DNA from: Gracilaria domingensis
Lineage: Eukaryota; Rhodophyta; Florideophyceae; Gracilariales; Gracilariaceae
Reading direction: 5' to 3'
NCBI GenBank assembly: GCA_022539475.1
Contig: VCMS01000009.1
Span: 74,043 to 138,042 of the forward strand
DNA: 64,000 nt
Positions 36,729 through 47,786 of this stretch are shown here, piece after piece. Numbering within the stretch: the stretch's first letter is position 1; each line of letters begins with the position of its first letter. The position numbers and the translations under genes are program-made. The notes under the pieces were generated by a model. The model had not been told where the DNA came from, made no database searches, and saw only the letters and a program-made list of their open reading frames with translations.

Positions 36729-38382
36729 TGGCCGGCGAGTGCACCATCGGTGGCCATTTTGGTGCCCCCACCAACCTGCGCTGCGTGCTCGCAAACATGC
36801 TCCAAGACCCGGAGCTGCCTTATCTCTGCGAGATTGTTCTTATCGTGCAAAACAAGAGCTTCCCTGCACACCGCGCCGTGCTGGCCGCCGTATTGGCTCT
36901 CTTCAAGGCCACCTTCACCAACTCTATAAAGAAATACCGGGCGCAGCTGCACGTTCTCTGCGACGTCGTCCCCTTCGTGTGGAACCAGCGCTAAACTGTA
37001 CACCGCGCCGTGCTGGCCGCCGTCTTCGTCTTCTTTAAGGCCATTTGCACTATCTCCATGAAGGAGCTCCGCCCGCAGCCGGACGTTCCTTGCAAAGTCA
37101 TCCTTATCGTGGCGGGAGGAGCGCTTCCCCGCTCACCGCGCCGTGTTGGTCGCCTTGTCTGCTGTTTTAAAGGCCAATTTCAAATAACTCCATGAAGTAG
37201 TTCCGCTCGCCCGAGGTCGAGGTGCGCGCGCTGGACAAGCGGCGATGGCCCCTGGCCATGCCCTACATCTCCCACGCGCAGCTGAACATTTATGGCGAGT
37301 CTACCGCGCTGGTGGCCAGTGGCCACTAGCCACGGGACACCTCGCGTGTGTACGTGTACCAGCTGGAACGCCGGGAGTGCTTTATCCCACGAAGAAAAAT
37401 TTGTGGAGATATTTTTGGTATCGCGCGTGTGCCGGCAAAACTGCTCCCGCGGCGCTGCTGCACCAGCAGCAGCAGTCCGACCTCGCCACGTTGAAGGCCA
37501 GGTGCTACCGCGCTATGGAGGACAATTTTGGAGCGCTTTCGTGGTCGCGCGCCTTCCTGCAGTTCGCATATCAGTTTTTCACGCGTGGCGTGTCCAGGGG
37601 CGCGTTCATGGTCGTGAACGAGATTTTTGTGTTCGAGACCATCTTGCGGTGGATTCAGGCGGAAGAAAAGCAGCCGAGTGAGCACCAGGAACAGTTTTCC
37701 AAACAGTTACGGCAGCACAAGGTTTCTGAAGCTCAGCTCGCCCGACCTGGGCGCTCCACCATTGTGTTCTAGTGCGATTCGTTGCAAAAAATGGTGTTTG
37801 ACTGGCTCACCAAATAACGAAATGACGAGACAGTGGAGCACGTGCTTCAAAGCGCGTGTCACCTCAAAGTCGCACTGTGGCGACGGAAAGGTGTTCTCCT
37901 TCGCTCATGTGCAGCGTACTATCACCAGGACGCCTGTCGCCGACGAGGGGAAAGTTGTGCGAACGTCATGTGCGCTCGACGAGCAGAGTGGAATTCTGTG
38001 GCGTCTAAAGATCTATTCGAGGGGGTATGGAAAGGAAGAGAAACTGTCCCAATCCCTGTACGTGCAGGCTAGAAGCGCTACACAACGTCGTCTGGATGTG
38101 ACGGCCAAATTAGATATCTTCTCGAGGAATCGAAAAGATACTGCGCGAACGATTTTGTTCTCGTCCTCACACCACTTCACAGTAAGGAGTGAACATCGGG
38201 GCTTTCATCGCTTCTTGCCACCGTCTCAGATGAGAAAGAAGGCGACGGGTTGTTTCTTGATGAGGAAAGTGACTCTTTGTTGCTTTGAGCTGCGCTTTAC
38301 ATGCCTTGTGCGGCAAAGGACGAAACCTGTTGTGCTGCAACATGATATCCACGTGGTTGCCGCTTCCAATTTCAAACTTTGA
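36729..38382 (+). pseudogene. BTB-BACK-MATH protein with a triplicated BTB core, broken
   Basis: From ATG at 36,729 (MAGECTIGGHFGAP) a BTB domain starts: LPYLCEIVLIVQNKSFPAHR, then AVLAAVLALFKATFTNS. The HRAVLAAV-FFKA core then recurs at about 36,998 and again at about 37,132, each about 130 bp apart, before SPEVEVRALDKRR and a BACK-like part (NFGALSWSRAFLQFAYQF, VVNEIFVFETILRWIQAEE). A MATH/TRAF-like domain follows at about 37,880-38,350: WRLKIYSRGYGKEE, then HRGFHRFLPPSQMR. Such proteins usually link substrates to cullin-3 ubiquitin ligases. Stops and frame changes separate the parts, so the copy is dead. The sharp GC drop occurs near 37,780. Confidence 0.65.
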
Positions 38383-38429
38383 AGCCCATTCCGCTTTTTG
38401 TCTTTCTGCTTTTGCCGAGAATCCGCCGC

Positions 38430-41008
38430 CTAACAGGTGGTCCCATGCTGTTCCACGCATTTGAGCTCGACTTTAGGCGCTTGTGGAGACTTCGCTCCCT
38501 CGATCCGTCGCAGTTGTCTTTCGCAGCCCCTTACTGCTACATGCCGCTTCTGCTCTTCCTCGCAGCAGCCCCGCTACTTCGTCAGCGGCACTGTCCGTCC
38601 CTCACGGACGCATGCCGCGCTCCACCTCGTTCTCGTCGCGTGCCACATGCCTGCATTCCGGAGCACCCCGACAGCGAGCCCGGTGATCCCGAAGGGATAC
38701 AGCTCGCGCGTGAGCTGGCGCCTGATTCTCAGGCAGTGCAAAAATCTGCGCGCGAACCACCGAAACGAGACAAGTGGAACCATTTGCAGGGTAAATTGGA
38801 TGAGTTTGACGGCTTTGGTGAAAACCCTTGGGCTGTCTGGAATGACGCCCAGAGTAGGTACGGCGAACCATTTGCTTCGCGCAACCCCAAAGCAGAGACT
38901 GACTTTGGCACGGCGCCGCACGTGATACTGCGGAAGAGGCGCCGATTGCAGATGAGCAACTGTCACAGCGCACGACTTGGTCTGACGTGTGGAAGATGGC
39001 AGGGGAGGTCACCGGCGAGATGGTGGACTTGCAGAGTAAAACTCGTCAGGAGCTAGAAGACTATGATCCCGTGCAGAATGTGGATGGGTATCGAGATATT
39101 GCGCGCGACCTGGTTGGATCGTCGCTAGCAGTGGGCGATGATGGCGCCCGATTCGAGAAAGTCCCGACTTCGACATGGGCGCAGAAGCGGGACAGGGTTG
39201 GAATCCTGACGTGGGCTGGATGAGATTCGATGACGTGCAAAGAGAATTGCGAAAGAAGAATGATATGAACATGCGGCAAGAAGCAGAAATGGCGGCGAGA
39301 GAAAGTTGGAGACAGCACCGATAGTTTAATGAGGAGCCCAGAGAGTTGAATTGATGTCCAGATGATATCCCCCAGATAACCCATATCAGAATTACGAAAC
39401 CTGAAGATGTCCATTTGATCTCCTTAAGATGTCCACGTGATATACGTAAATAATGCTCGGATGATGCATGAAGTATATCCAGATGATAACTGCCTGATAC
39501 GCATATGATGTACGAAAAGATGTCCCTTAGATTTTGTGATGTCCAAATGATGCACCCTGAATTTCCGGACATCCATTGGACATATCTTCGCGCATCATAC
39601 GAATATCTTTCGAATAGTTTTTGTACATCCGAAGGACACGTAAAGGGCATCAATTAGGCGCATCCAACGGGGTACCACCGCATATCATTCTAATATCCTG
39701 GATGCGCAGAAGATATCCGACTGATATTCCATAGATGTCCCAAATTCTCATCCGATTGACATCCATCGCGCATCACTTTATCTCACAGGCCAGCCGATCG
39801 AAGAACAGGTGTGGAAGACAGGCACCTGCAATGATCAGTCGACGGCGCCGCACTTCTTGGAATCTAATTCTATGCCGCGCTTCATGCGCAATCGCTACAT
39901 GCAGAGCGGTACGTACGGCGTGGGTTGGACTGATGCCAAAAGTGAAATGGAGCAGTTGAGAAAAGATGGTGTTCCTTTGAGAGATCCTAAAGCAGATGCT
40001 GATCAGTGACGTTCCATGGCGTGTGAACTTGATCTGGATGTTGAAGAGGACATTATCGCTGCAAATGCGTAGAGAGGCGCCGAGGACACCACCTTTGATA
40101 TCAATGTGACTGTAGAGCGTACCTGTAGTGATCCCGAGATCAGAAGCGTGGCTGCCACGGACGGACGAGGTGGCGGTGAGATTGTCCCTTGGAAGAGCAG
40201 GCGGAGCGGAAGTGCATCTTGGGAGAGTGCAAATGAGAACATACAAGAGAGAGACCCGAAAAGGAGGTAGACAAATGGCGTTCAAACGCACGTGAACTTA
40301 CCACTGGTGCTTCCTCGGCGGTGGATCAGAGCGGGGAGACTGCCTCGTGGGAGAGCTGGAAATTCCTCCAGGAAAAGCGCGAATCAGGAGCCTTAAGAAC
40401 GATATCCAAAGAAAGAAGTAGATATGTGGCGCTCCAGTGCCCAAAAACTATCCACTTCAAGTCCATCAAGCACGGTAGGATATGACAGCTCAAATGGAGA
40501 TATGTCGAGTTCTGGTAAGACTAAATCGCAGCCTAGTGTTTGGGACAGGTAGCGCAACGCGAATGATCGTTAGATGCAGTCTCTGGATGGTGCTGATGAA
40601 TGGAGTGAGAGATCGAATGATTTGTTATCGCTGTCGGACACGCCGCCGGACTAGGGAGCGCGGATAGGGAAGAAGATATTATCTGAGCGTTCTGCTTAGC
40701 AGGCTTGGGAGAGTGCGTCCAGAAGAGAGAATACCACTACACGGCAGGAATAGTGGAAGCTCCGGACAGATGCAGCACATCAATCCGGTCCAAAGAAGAG
40801 TAGTGGTTCCATGAATGATCTCGATCAGTGGCAAAATGTGGCGCAGCAGGTTGCCTCTGGTGGAATGAGACAACCGAATGCTCCGTCAGAGAGTATCAGT
40901 GGGTCAAGAAAGCTCTCTTGGCTGATGATTCTGCCAAAAACTCCTGTAAATATGTCGCGAGAGATCTGGCGATTGGGACTTCAAGCGGTGAGAAAGAGTG
41001 AGGGTTAA
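38430..41008 (+). pseudogene. Unrecognised charged protein with repeated ASWES motifs
   Basis: Coding-like plus-strand segments run in series. PDSEPGDPEGIQLARELAPD leads to DKWNHLQGKLDEFDGFGENP (38,680-38,890). Then come VWKMAGEVTGEMVDLQSKTR (38,987 on), NPDVGWMRFDDVQRELRKKN (to about 39,320) and, after a repeat tract, MPRFMRNRYMQSGTYGVGWT (39,809 on). Three ASWES/AWES motifs occur: SASWESANENIQERD, TASWESWKFLQEKRE and QAWESASREE. Frames change and stops occur throughout. A good acceptor-like TCTCACAG lies at about 39,780-39,788, so the tract may be an intron. The family is unknown. Confidence 0.35.
39340..39780. repeat. Degenerate satellite-like tract of GATRTCC units
   Basis: More than fifteen ATATCC, ATGTCC or ACATCC motifs, mostly followed by TGAT, occur at roughly 15-25 bp intervals (for example GATGTCCATTTGATCTCC and TATATCCAGATGATAAC). 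The pattern is far denser than in flanking DNA. It splits the ASWES-motif gene. It is probably an expanded intronic minisatellite, now decayed. Confidence 0.45.
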
Positions 41009-41463
41009 TGTTATCGCAGGGGGATACTGTTTTGTCTCAATTAATGTTTGCCAAACCTTCGCACGCGTCTCAGAGATCTTGTACTTCTTGGGGCAAAAAG
41101 AATACGCGATATGAAAGTATGAACTGCAAAACGAGGTTTGCAGTTCTTTCGCGTAGCCAGAGTGTTCTCAAGGGGACGACTGAACATGAAGGCGAGCTCT
41201 GCTTGGTGCCGTTCCAGGGAGTGCCACATATTCATCCATTTTCTAACCGCCGTCGATATGATTGAGGGATGCAATGAGGGAGGAAAGGAAGAGCAGTAGA
41301 AGGTTCATCTTTGCATGCGCGATTTGAACTCTTCAGTTTGATCTCGTCAATCGCGGCAACTTAAAGGTGAGTGTACCCGTCGTTTGGGGAGAAAAGGGTT
41401 GTAGAGAAAAATGCAAGCCTATAAGTTCTGCCCAAGATACGCAGCAATGCCGTATGTATCGCC

Positions 41464-42310
41464 CTAATCGAGCGCTGCGTCCGACAGCTCTGGGCGCGTC
41501 GTAGCGGTGAGCTCATCATACGCTTGGGCTGCGGCTTTGGCGAGCTTGCACATGCCGCCATAACGCGCTTTGGCGCCCTGTCGACGTGCGTTGCGCGACG
41601 TTGCCCGCAGAACCTCCGCCGTTTGCTTGGCTACTGATGCCGCTGCGGTGCTGCCAAGCTGCACCGCGCTGTCGACTTCCGCGCGAGCTGCGCCGCACCG
41701 CGCCGCCACTTTCCGTGCGCGCCGCGCCGTCACGCTGACATGGCGCCGCTCGCCTGCACCGCCGCCTCCGCCACTGTCGCAACATCCGCCTCCACCGCCG
41801 CTGCCGCCCGCGTCCGGTGTCTGCGTTCGCGCTTTTGTCCGTGCCCTCCCCCGAATCCGTGTCTACGTCCGTGCCTGCGCCAGCCCCCGCGTCCGCGCGC
41901 GCAAAGCAAAAGCTTTCCGCGTCGCGCACGCCCCCAGAGCAGCTGAGTTCCCCCTTGGCCCCGCCGTGGTGCCGCGGACAAGCGTTTGAGCTGCAATCAA
42001 GCGCTTTTGCGCCCGCGCGGCGTGCGTCACACGCCATTGCACGTAGCATCTCCGCCATTTGCTTGGCTGCTGTCTCCACTGCGGTGCTGCCGCGTCGCAC
42101 CGCGCCACAGCTTTCCGCAGGCGCTGAGCCACATCCTGGCGCCACTTTCCGCCCGCGCCGCGCCGTCACGCTGACATGTCGCCGCCCCCCTGCACCGCCG
42201 TCTGCGCCACCGTCGCCTCTTTCGCCTCCACCGCCGCCGCCGCCGCAGCCCTGCGTCCGCGCCCCGTCTGAGCTCGCGCTCGCGTCCGAGCGCGCCCCCA
42301 GAGCAGCCAC
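41464..42310 (-). CDS. Ala-rich protein with an internal duplication
   Basis: Minus-strand frames encode two similar Ala/Arg-rich helical modules: KVAARCGAARAEVDSAVQLG (C-terminal) and KVAPGCGSAPAESCGAVRRG (upstream). Each is followed by a TAAASVAKQTAEVLRA-like helix (SVAKQTAEVLRATSRNARR and TAAKQMAEMLRAMACDARR). The C-terminus ends ELTATTRPELSDAALD at 41,464-41,468. Third-position GC is high in this frame. The modules sit on a 436-bp tandem duplication. The gene is divergent from the armadillo gene at 42,493. Frame continuity between modules is poor, so it may be broken. Confidence 0.4.
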
Positions 42311-42436
42311 ATTCTCGCCCTCTCGCCCCGCCGCACCTCCGCCGACAAGCGCACCTGGCGCCGCGCAACCAGCGCGACCCAGAGCCGCACCGCTGCTGAC
42401 AAGCGCACCTGCCGCCTCCCGGCCCTGCGCCGCGCC
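41565..42436. repeat. 436-bp GC-rich tandem duplication
   Basis: The unit starting at about 41,565 recurs at about 42,001. Shared landmarks include TTTGCTTGGCT, CACTGCGGTGCTGCC-type and CACGCTGACATG. A shorter GACAAGCGCACCTG-like motif repeats at the end of the second unit (about 42,340-42,450). The copies differ by many substitutions, so the duplication is not recent. Confidence 0.6.
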
Positions 42437-42492
42437 GCCGCTGATAAGTTCACCTGCCGCCCCACGACCGGCGCTGGCCTTCGGTGAGCCGC

Positions 42493-43759
42493 ATGGCCGC
42501 GATCGCTGACGACGACGCCGCGCGTGACATGCGCGCTGCGTCGCCGGACGTTGACGAGATCGGGCTGCGGGCCGTGCCCGACGACTGCAAGATGCCGGAC
42601 AACATCTGGGAGGACTTTGACGACCTGCCGTCGCGGCTGTTGCAGCCGCGCCTTGTCGAGGCCGCCCCGGCGCCGCCCTGCTCTGACGCCGTCATCGCCG
42701 ATCCCCCCGCGGCCGCGCAGCACGCGCTTCTGCCCGACGACATGCGCTTTCTGGTCGAACTGCCGAGCCTGACGCCGGCGCTGCCGGTGGCGCCGGTGGC
42801 GATCGTGCGTGACTATCCTGAGGCGGTTGACTGGTTCTGAGAACTGTCGAAGATGCATATGCCACAATGGGGGCATTGAAACGGTAATGGAAATCATGAG
42901 GGCTCATTCTCCACGTACTGGTATTCAGACTCGAAGATGCCTAACATTTGCGAATCTTGCGTACCGCAACCGCAGCAACAAGGAAGCGGTAATGAAATGC
43001 AGCGCTCTCAAAGTAGTCGTCGGGTCGCTCTCAGCTCATCCAAACATGGAACAGATCCAGGCATAGGGGTTTCTTGCTATTCGGAACTTTACAAACAGGT
43101 CATATGCCGGAGAACAAGAGACATCGGCCGCATCTAGCGCAGTGGAGGTACTGCTACCGGCCTTAGAAAGATACGCCGGCTCAGAGACGATGCAGGACAA
43201 TGAGTTAATTGCTGTGACCGACATTGCGAGTTGTTCTCCGTATGGTATGGAGCGTTTGCGAGCAGCTGATGGCATTCAAGTACTTGTGTCATCGTTGAAG
43301 CATAACCTGCACTCCGTGAAGCTGGCAGAAGTCGGCATGTCACTCACCCGCGTTGTGGCTGAAAACGACCGAAACAAGGAGCTGTTCGGGCAAGCAGGCG
43401 GCATTCAGGCCATGACCGCCGTCATGAACACTCATCATGGACATCTGGCTTTCAGTGTGAAGGGCTGTGCGGCGGTAAGACATCTAGCTTTCCGTCGCAA
43501 GAATTGTGAGATTATGGGCAGTTGTGGCATAATTAGGACCATTGTGTGCGTCATGAACGAATGTACTACTGCTTCCCCGGACGGGGTGTGTTACTTTTTT
43601 AAGGCTTCATGTAATATAAAGTTTGACTCTTTGGCAAGCAAGAATTATGCTGGAAGATGTGAGGCTGTCGAAGCTACCTTACGTATCATGGCTGACACCT
43701 CATACAGGGAAGTAGGTCGGGTTGCTGAAGATGCCTGTCGCCTTTTACGTAACCTCTAG
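42493..43759 (+). pseudogene. Armadillo-repeat protein with a GC-rich acidic N-terminus, two breaks
   Basis: From ATG at 42,493 (MAAIADDDAARDMRAASPD) an acidic, GC3-rich N-terminus of about 115 residues runs to 42,840. Armadillo repeats follow in the next frame: ENCRRCICHNGGIETVMEIM, then CLTFANLAYRNRSNKEAVMK and, later, NDRNKELFGQAGGIQAMTAV. Others end at VKGCAAVRHLAF and VAEDACRLLRNL (43,759). The frame changes near 42,830 and an in-frame TAG lies at 43,064-43,066. The GGI-V-M and C-L-NLA patterns are typical of ARM helices, which bind partner proteins. It is cargo of the 13-kb Harbinger. Confidence 0.65.
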
Positions 43760-43789
43760 GATGGCATATCTCAAAATCAACGCAACACG

Positions 43790-44240
43790 GTGAAACACAG
43801 AGGAATTTTGATTATCCGTGGTGCGGGCCGTCGGCATGGTGAAGCCCTTGCCGGGGTTGCTGACCACAGCGTAGCGTCCGTCGTTAACATGGTACGAAAA
43901 CGCGGTTTCGCGTCACAGCTGCAAGAAAGCAGTGGTGACGTGAGTCAATCAGTGAGGAAGCTCCGGAAGGCTCATGAAGGGACCCCACGAGTGGAAACAC
44001 AAGTGAGTAATCTTGTACACGCTCTTGAGAGAGACATACGTTCTGTGTCTAGTGTGGGAAGTACAGAACTTCGGGATTGGAGGACGAAGTCGAGCAATAC
44101 GTTTGCAGAAGACCACCTGGAGAATTCAGCAGATGTGACACTTTTTCTGGTGTGCGGACCGGACGACGCTACGAACGTGGAACTGGACGCCATCGATCGA
44201 AATGCATTTATGAAAGCCGCTGTGGAAGCGACAAACCTCC
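43790..44240 (+). pseudogene. Unrecognised protein fragment
   Basis: An open frame reads GILIIRGAGRRHGEALAGVA, then SVASVVNMVRKRGFASQLQE, VETQVSNLVHALERDIRSVS and AFMKAAVEATNLLLKV. It looks like a helical protein but no family is seen, and it starts without a clear initiator after the ARM gene. It may be the 3' continuation of that gene. Confidence 0.3.
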
Positions 44241-44299
44241 TACTGAAGGTGGCGGGGCGGGGCCTCGCGCACGCCCTTCTGAACTGGCGCAACGGGCTG

Positions 44300-44617
44300 C
44301 CCAACGCGCGCGGCCGAGTTAACCGGGACGCCGTACACGCGCGCGGTTACGCTCCTGCGCGACGGGGCGCTGCTGCTGGACCTGCACTCGCGCAACGAGC
44401 GCCGCTACGATGACGCCACACTGGTAGCCGCCGCATGCGGTGCGCATGCACTGGACCGCCTGCGCCACGTCGTGTTGCTCAACAAGCGCCGCGTGCTACT
44501 GGGGCTGGGCTACGCTATACAGTGCCCGCAGCTTCGGTATCTGGCGGGCCGCGCGCCGCGCAACCCGGCGCTTCTGTGCACGGCGGTGGTGGTGGAGGTG
44601 GACCCAGGCGGGCTCTA
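44300..44617 (+). pseudogene. Unrecognised GC-rich protein fragment
   Basis: One frame reads TPYTRAVTLLRDGALLLDLH, then DDATLVAAACGAHALDRLRH, VVLLNKRRVLLGLGYAIQCP and TAVVVEVDPGGL before a stop at about 44,618. Third positions are nearly all G or C, so it was probably coding. It is a GC island between AT-richer sequences. No family is recognised. Confidence 0.35.
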
Positions 44618-45016
44618 ACAGATCCTGGTGGAGGCAGGCAGCGCGCATATGGAGACTCTTCTTTACGGAAGAAGGGCAGACAAGCTTTATAGGAGCGCTG
44701 ACGGGCGCTCAAGTGGACATTGGATTGTACCTGCTGCTCCACGACGGTGGCCCGGAAGAGCTCAACAACGGCGGAACTCGGAAACGCAGCGGCAGGTTTG
44801 GAATGCGCGGAGGATGCGGCCTTCTTTCCCCATGCGTACAATGGGATGACTCGGACTGTGCACGGAACGAGAAGGCAGAAGGAGAAGGTTTTGGAAAACA
44901 TGCTGAGGCGGAAGGTGGTAGATGCAACGTATGTGTGAAATAAACTAAAGTGGATTATCGCGGATACACTAAGAACCGTCATTGTCGCCGGTTCCACTTG
45001 AGCGCAACATATATTT

Positions 45017-46660
45017 CTACTTCTCCAGCAGTTGTACACGGTTATCTACCAAAACATCGATCACATCCTCGTCATTGAGCTAACGAGCTCTCTTGAGCGA
45101 TGCAGAGCTTTCAGCAAGAATTGTAGCAATCCTAGTACGATTCACAATGTTGTACATGTCCTGCTCTGCAGAGGACTTCTTCGTCCTTGCTGCCGTTCTA
45201 AATGCCTCCGCAGAATTGTCGTTTGTTCCTCTGATATCTTGTTTGACCTACTAATTTCTCTATATACTTCACCCAATTCTTTAAATCTTCCGGTATTTCG
45301 TCCACTTGATACTGTCATTTGGACATTTCGAAACGCCTCATGACTCTGTACACGCCCAAGAACACCTTCCTCCACACCTCCTCCTTCCTCCTCAATAAGC
45401 TTTGAGGCCTTATTTAGCAAATTGTTAGATTCATTCTCGGTTCCCAGTCTTGAAACAATAAAGAAGATATAAGCACGCTTTGCTTCGGCAGTTAGAGCTC
45501 CACCAGGAGATCTCTCCAGAAACTTTGAAATGTTCGACGGGTCATTTTGACCTGACACACACCAATTCACTCTGGCACGCGTCAAAGAACCTCTAATGTT
45601 TTCAAACTGCCTTCTCAAAACAGCTGCCCCTCTATAACACAGCGGACGAAGATTTGAATCCATATTTTCCAGCTTACCAGCAAAGCAATGCTTGGAATCT
45701 ACAGCACTGTCATTAAAACGATCTGCAATTATAGGCCAGAACGACTTACCAGAGATTATGGCGTTGAGCTCGTCCTCAATCAGAATATCACCAATAGATT
45801 TGTCCAACGCAAGCTTTGCTTGGTCATCATCGCGAAGAATAATCATTATCCTAGCAAATTCGTTAAGTATGAAACAAGTTTCTTTGTGCTTGGATTCTTC
45901 TTCCAGTGTTAAGGGAAACTGCTCAGATCCCTGAGGCATCCCCTGCTGTGCCCTAATAAGACGCTCAAAATTTCCGCGATCTCTCTTGTGAAGCATGTTC
46001 ACAAAGTCACACACTTGTAGTAGCCCTGTTAGAGCGCTTCTGCTTTGGATACAGTTTTTTCCCACCCAAAAAACGTCATCAACCTCTAGTTAAGAGAAAT
46101 ACGGTCTTTTATACTAACGTCTTCCAAACTTTTCACATAAAAGAAGAACAAGATCTGAGAAAGCAGGTGTGCTTGCTTCCTACGATGGACGACCAAGTGC
46201 TGGGCTTGCAAACGTCTCGTAGTTGCGCAACTGTTCTTCGAAGTAGCAAATAATAGAGATATGCCATGCGCTTTTCTCGGAAGTGCGGGACGTTGAATGG
46301 AGACACGGTTACCTCCGAAGATGACGGAGCATCGCTTGCATTTGCGCTAGGTTGTTCGGGGGCAACTGAATTTCGACTGTCAATCACTTTTCGCGCAGGT
46401 GCAGGTGGTACGCCACGAGAGAGCGCAGACGTAGAGGCCAAAAGTTTTCGTGGACTACAAATTGGTTCTGATCCTGCAATAGGGTCCCGTTTTTGATAAA
46501 GGGAGTTGTGCGTACATGGTCTTTGTCGTATTTTATGCTGTGTGGGGTGTACTTCTCGCGTTTGTTGCGGTGCGGTGGTTGCGGTAGGCGGAAAAGAGAA
46601 CAACGGGCGGTGTCTTGCTTGTGGAGGGTTCTTCTCAGTTGGGAATTGGTTGTGGCACAT
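45017..46660 (-). pseudogene. SAP-domain/coiled-coil family protein, copy 2, broken
   Basis: From ATG at 46,660 a Ser/Pro-rich leader leads to SSEVTVSPFNVPHFREKRMA and LRRTVAQLRDVCK. After a frame change the SAP half HLVVHRRKQAHLLSQIL and YVKSLEDV follow. The core frame 46,065-45,142 has LNEFARIMIILRDDDQAKLA, FWPIIADRFNDSAVDSKHCF, RPLCYRGAAVLRRQFENIRG, SGQNDPSNISKFLERSPGG and KRAYIFFIVSRLGTENES. The tail, again shifted, reads NRTRIATILAESSASLKRAR and ends VQLLEK at 45,017. It aligns along its length with the gene at 54,183. Two frame changes and one late stop (after LKRAR) break it. It sits 386 bp from the right end of the 13-kb Harbinger. Confidence 0.65.
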
Positions 46661-47055
46661 ATTGTTGAAATAGGGAAGAAAAAGCTGCGTTGGGAACAGC
46701 GCGGTTCGGGGAACGCAACTGTGTCAAAAAGGAGAGTATAAAATGCCTATAATGTAAAGCTGCTGCTGCACCCTGGGAGCTCGAAGATTTGTGTGCAACT
46801 TGCCCTACAATGCACAAGACGCATTCTATTTGGCATTTTGGTCCGGTTGAGAGTCAATAAATTTGGATTCGAATAATTGAGCGTAATGGCAAGAAGTGCT
46901 ACGTTTTGTTTTGCCAATGGGGTCTCCTTACAGGTTTTCGAGTTTCGAACAAAAGCTTCCGGGCGTTAACGAGCGTTTATGAACCAGCTACTTCCTGCCA
47001 ATGAATGGCCATTCACGGGGACGTGAACGTCTGTTTAGAAACCGCTTCAGTTTTG

Positions 47056-47126
47056 GGAGACCGCTACAAGTGCAGCTGTCCACTTGCTTCAGATGTCGAG
47101 CCTGACACTTTTGTATAGCGGCTAGC
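47056..47126 (+). repeat. Structured repeat, copy 2 (two tandem hairpins)
   Basis: GGGAGACCGCTACAAGTGCA opens the second copy of the block at 33,659. The copies agree at roughly three quarters of positions, and both hairpins survive (CAAGTG facing CACTTG, GATGTC facing GACA). It begins ten bases outside the right end of the 13-kb Harbinger, while its twin lies about 290 bp outside the left end. Confidence 0.4.
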
Positions 47127-47786
47127 TTTCCCAATTCCGTCTCAATCTTTTCCCTGCTGTTTCGGAAGAATTGCGCCTCCATCCTAGCCCCATGTCCGTT
47201 GCGAGAGCGATTTTGATCACGCTGCCCAGCAAGATTTTGCAAGAATTAGCGAGAATCTTGCTAGCCAGCGGGATGGTCACAGTGTCGCAGCGAGAGTTTC
47301 TCACTACTGTAGTGTGGGAGAGCTCTCGCATTGCCGTCGCCCCTCTCGCATCGCGGCTGTTCTCTCCGCATTGCCGCTCTCACACCATGGCTTCTCCCTC
47401 CGCATCGCCACTTCTTTCTACCTCAGCGCCGCTCTTCTTGCCCTCCTCCGCCTTGCCTTCCGCTGCCTTCCTGCTCCCGTCTGATTCCAACTTTCTGGTA
47501 GAGTCTTTGCCTGCCTCGTTCCCTCGCCGATCTGTGCGTGTTTCTGATATTGCTGCATTACCCCACTTGGCTTTTTGCCTAGTTCTTGTCGGACTGTGGC
47601 ACCCTGATTTTGCTTTTTTTCGCCTTGCTGTGTCTGACTACAACTGTTTGTAAAAAAGAGTCAAAAAAAAAAAACAAAAAGCTATGCGCTCGACATGGCT
47701 CGCTTCCTCCAGCGCGTATGATAAGACCTACATGTCTCGTTTTTTGCAATTTGTTGAAAGGAGGAGTTGATTAGTGCAGTCGGAGC

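Larger units (their letters stand above)
34020..47046. mobile_element. Probable 13-kb cargo-bearing Harbinger element
   Basis: The left end GGCGCAGTCTAAACAAGAG and the complemented right end AGCGGTTTCTAAACAGACG match the terminal repeat of the element at 53,820 (GGCGGTGTCTAAACAGACC) at 14 and 16 of 19 positions. The transposase starts 486 bp from the left end and the SAP-family gene starts 386 bp from the right end, a mirror image of the other element. Flanks are TGA on the left and TCA on the right, so there is no clean direct duplication. Between the two genes lie about 9 kb of host-type gene debris. It is old and broken compared with the 53.8-kb element. Confidence 0.6.

Noticed and set aside
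41570-42509. Long plus-strand Pro/Ala/Arg-rich frames
   Set aside because: They are complementary shadows of GC-rich sequence on the minus strand, with low-complexity products and no domain.
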